Source: M30B53 sp964600785 (GTDB lineage Bacteria; Planctomycetota; Planctomycetia; Pirellulales; UBA1268). From it: a stretch of 17,386 bases of DNA. Below are positions 14,405 through 17,386 of the stretch, in pieces. Location of the stretch: assembly GCA_964600785.1 (NCBI GenBank), contig CAZRKH010000088.1:1-17386 (forward strand), given 5' to 3'. The notes beneath the pieces were generated by a model that made no database searches, was not told the DNA's origin, and saw only the letters and a program-made list of their open reading frames with translations. The translations under genes were made by a program, and so were the position numbers. Numbering within the stretch: position 1 is the stretch's first letter; each line of letters starts with the position of its first letter.

Positions 14405-15540
14405 TGCTGACACAAGCCAACTCGCCCGATCCTTCGCTCCGGCCGATGCTGTTGGCCGGCCTGGGCACGGCGACTCCGCAGCATGCCATCGGCCAGCGGG
14501 AGGCCGCGGCGATGGCCGCGGGCTTCGTGGAGTCGGCCGAGCCGCGGGAACGCACCCTGGCCGCGCTCTACCGCACGACCCGGATCCGCCACCGGGGCTC
14601 GGTGCTGCTCGAGCCGCCCGGCACCGCCGGCAGCCGGCAGTCATTTTTTCCGCCGGCTGCGGGCGTGGGCGATCCCGGGCCGGGCACCCGCCGACGGCTG
14701 GCCCGCTACGAGCAGGAGGCGCCTCCCTTGGCTGCCGCCGCGGCCGGCGAGGCGTTGTCGGCGGCGGGGATCGGTGCGGAGGCCTGTGGCCATCTGGTGA
14801 CCTGTTCGTGCACCGGCTTTTCCAACCCCGGGGTCGACCTGCGGCTGATCGAGCGGCTCGGCCTGCGGCGGGACATCACGAGGACGCATGTCGGCTTCAT
14901 GGGCTGCCACGGCGGCTTCAACGCCCTGCGGGTCGCCGCGGCGCTGGCCGGCTCGGCGACCGACGCGGCGGTGCTGCTGGTGGCGGTGGAACTGTGCAGC
15001 CTGCACCTGCAATATGGCGATCGCAGCGACCTGGTGGTGGCCAACGCGATCTTCGCCGACGGGGCCGCGGCGGCCGTCGGCGTGCCGCCCGCTGGGACCA
15101 TGGCCGGCCGCGGCTTGTGGCGGCTGGCCCATCAGGCCTCGCTGGTGCTGCCCGACTCCGATGATGCGATGGGCTGGCTGATCGGCGACCACGGCTTCGA
15201 GATGACGCTCTCGCCCCGCGTGCCCTCGATCATCGCCGAGCACCTGCCCGGCTTCGTCGATCGCGAGCTGGCTCGCCTCGGACTCGATTCGGGCGATGTC
15301 GGCTCCTGGGCGGTGCATCCTGGCGGCCCGCGGGTGCTCTCGACGGTGGGCGAGGCGATGGGTCTGGCGGGTGACGCGTTGGTCGTTTCGCAGGAGGTGC
15401 TGGCGGCCCATGGCAACATGTCGAGTGCGACGATCTTCTTCATCCTCGAGCGGCTCATGGCCGCCGACGCCCCGCTGCCCTGCGTGGCGGTCGCCTTCGG
15501 CCCGGGGCTGACCTGCGAGCTGGCCGTCTTCAGCGGCTGA
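14404..15540 (+). CDS. Type III polyketide synthase (chalcone/stilbene synthase family)
   Basis: Homodimeric type III PKSs condense an acyl-CoA starter with malonyl-CoA units and cyclise the chain in a single active site. The 378-residue protein has the complete catalytic triad: Cys168 in VGFMGCHGG, His305 in WAVHPGGPRVLSTV and Asn338 in AHGNMSSATIFFIL. The spacing is nearly that of plant chalcone synthase (164/303/336). Other family blocks are TCSCTGFSNPGVDLRLIERLGL and FADGAAAAVG. The ATG at 14404 overlaps the stop of the flavoprotein gene (TGATG). A short extended insert of about 25 residues rich in Pro/Gly precedes residue 100. Starter unit and cyclisation mode are not predictable by eye; alkylresorcinols, alkylpyrones or a hydroxylated naphthalene are all possible. 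Confidence 0.94.
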   Translation: MLTQANSPDPSLRPMLLAGLGTATPQHAIGQREAAAMAAGFVESAEPRERTLAALYRTTRIRHRGSVLLEPPGTAGSRQSFFPPAAGVGDPGPGTRRRLARYEQEAPPLAAAAAGEALSAAGIGAEACGHLVTCSCTGFSNPGVDLRLIERLGLRRDITRTHVGFMGCHGGFNALRVAAALAGSATDAAVLLVAVELCSLHLQYGDRSDLVVANAIFADGAAAAVGVPPAGTMAGRGLWRLAHQASLVLPDSDDAMGWLIGDHGFEMTLSPRVPSIIAEHLPGFVDRELARLGLDSGDVGSWAVHPGGPRVLSTVGEAMGLAGDALVVSQEVLAAHGNMSSATIFFILERLMAADAPLPCVAVAFGPGLTCELAVFSG

Positions 15541-15549
15541 ACAAAAGCG

Positions 15550-15576
15550 GCCGGCAGCGTGGCTGACGGCGTTTTT
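15550..15576 (+). terminator. Rho-independent terminator candidate after the PKS gene
   Basis: GCCG (15550-15553) pairs with CGGC (15567-15570), and CAG (15555-15557) pairs with CTG (15563-15565). The stem is interrupted by one G/A mismatch, has a 5-base loop, and is followed by G and five T (15572-15576). It begins 9 bases after the PKS stop, which fits the end of a methyltransferase-oxidoreductase-PKS transcript. The stem is short. Confidence 0.5.
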
Positions 15577-15653
15577 CACTACACTCTGCCGGTCGCCAAG
15601 CGCCCGGGATCGGCCCGGGAGCGATTGCTGAATTCCCAAAGGGGCCGACCGAC

Positions 15654-17360
<1,707 letters not shown>

Positions 17361-17386
17361 AGCGCCAAGCGGGCCTGCATCAGCTT

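Noticed and set aside
15580..15585. TACACT as a -10 element for glgE
   Set aside because: No acceptable -35 lies 16-18 bases upstream, and the hexamer is just after the PKS terminator candidate; support is too weak to list as a promoter.

Overview
The window is a very GC-rich bacterial segment. Gene content suggests a Planctomycetota member, probably of the Pirellulales type. The clues are a membrane-anchored Hanks-type Ser/Thr kinase with a helical C-terminal region of planctomycete style, a methyltransferase / flavoprotein / type III polyketide synthase cassette of a kind common in that phylum, and a GlgE-type maltosyltransferase. The taxonomic call is an inference from gene content and was not tested with a marker tree. 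Coding density is high. No gap between genes exceeds about 190 bases, and I saw no tRNA, rRNA, CRISPR array or insertion sequence.

Layout. Positions 1-56 hold a short 19-bp tandem repeat. Positions 57-2505 (minus strand) carry truB and, upstream and overlapping it, an MmgE/PrpD-family gene. A divergent promoter region with an inverted repeat separates these from a plus-strand pair, a transmembrane Ser/Thr kinase and hemL, which overlap by 4 bases. A minus-strand endonuclease/exonuclease/phosphatase-family gene is convergent to hemL and divergent from a two-HKD cardiolipin synthase. From 8514 to about 11864 lie the methionine-salvage genes mtnB, mtnD and mtnC, followed 14 bases later by a FIST-domain sensor gene. 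A small proline-rich lipoprotein gene and a 186-bp intergenic region with competing inverted repeats come next. Then comes the tightly overlapping methyltransferase, FAD oxidoreductase and type III PKS cassette (12486-15540), closed by a terminator-like hairpin. The window ends with glgE, which has its full catalytic centre but lacks the usual C-terminal domain.

How the genes work together. mtnB, mtnC and mtnD are three consecutive steps of aerobic methylthioadenosine recycling; the earlier steps are not in the window. The PKS cassette probably makes a methylated and oxidised or reduced polyketide such as an alkylresorcinol, pyrone or quinone-like lipid; its product cannot be read from sequence. 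The EEP/cardiolipin synthase pairing resembles the ybhP-clsB neighbourhood of enterobacteria. The most unusual items are the PKS cassette with its possible structured leader, the loss of the GlgE C-terminus at a perfect GC hairpin beside a possible second broken gene (either an assembly junction or a rearrangement), and the FIST sensor linked to methionine salvage.
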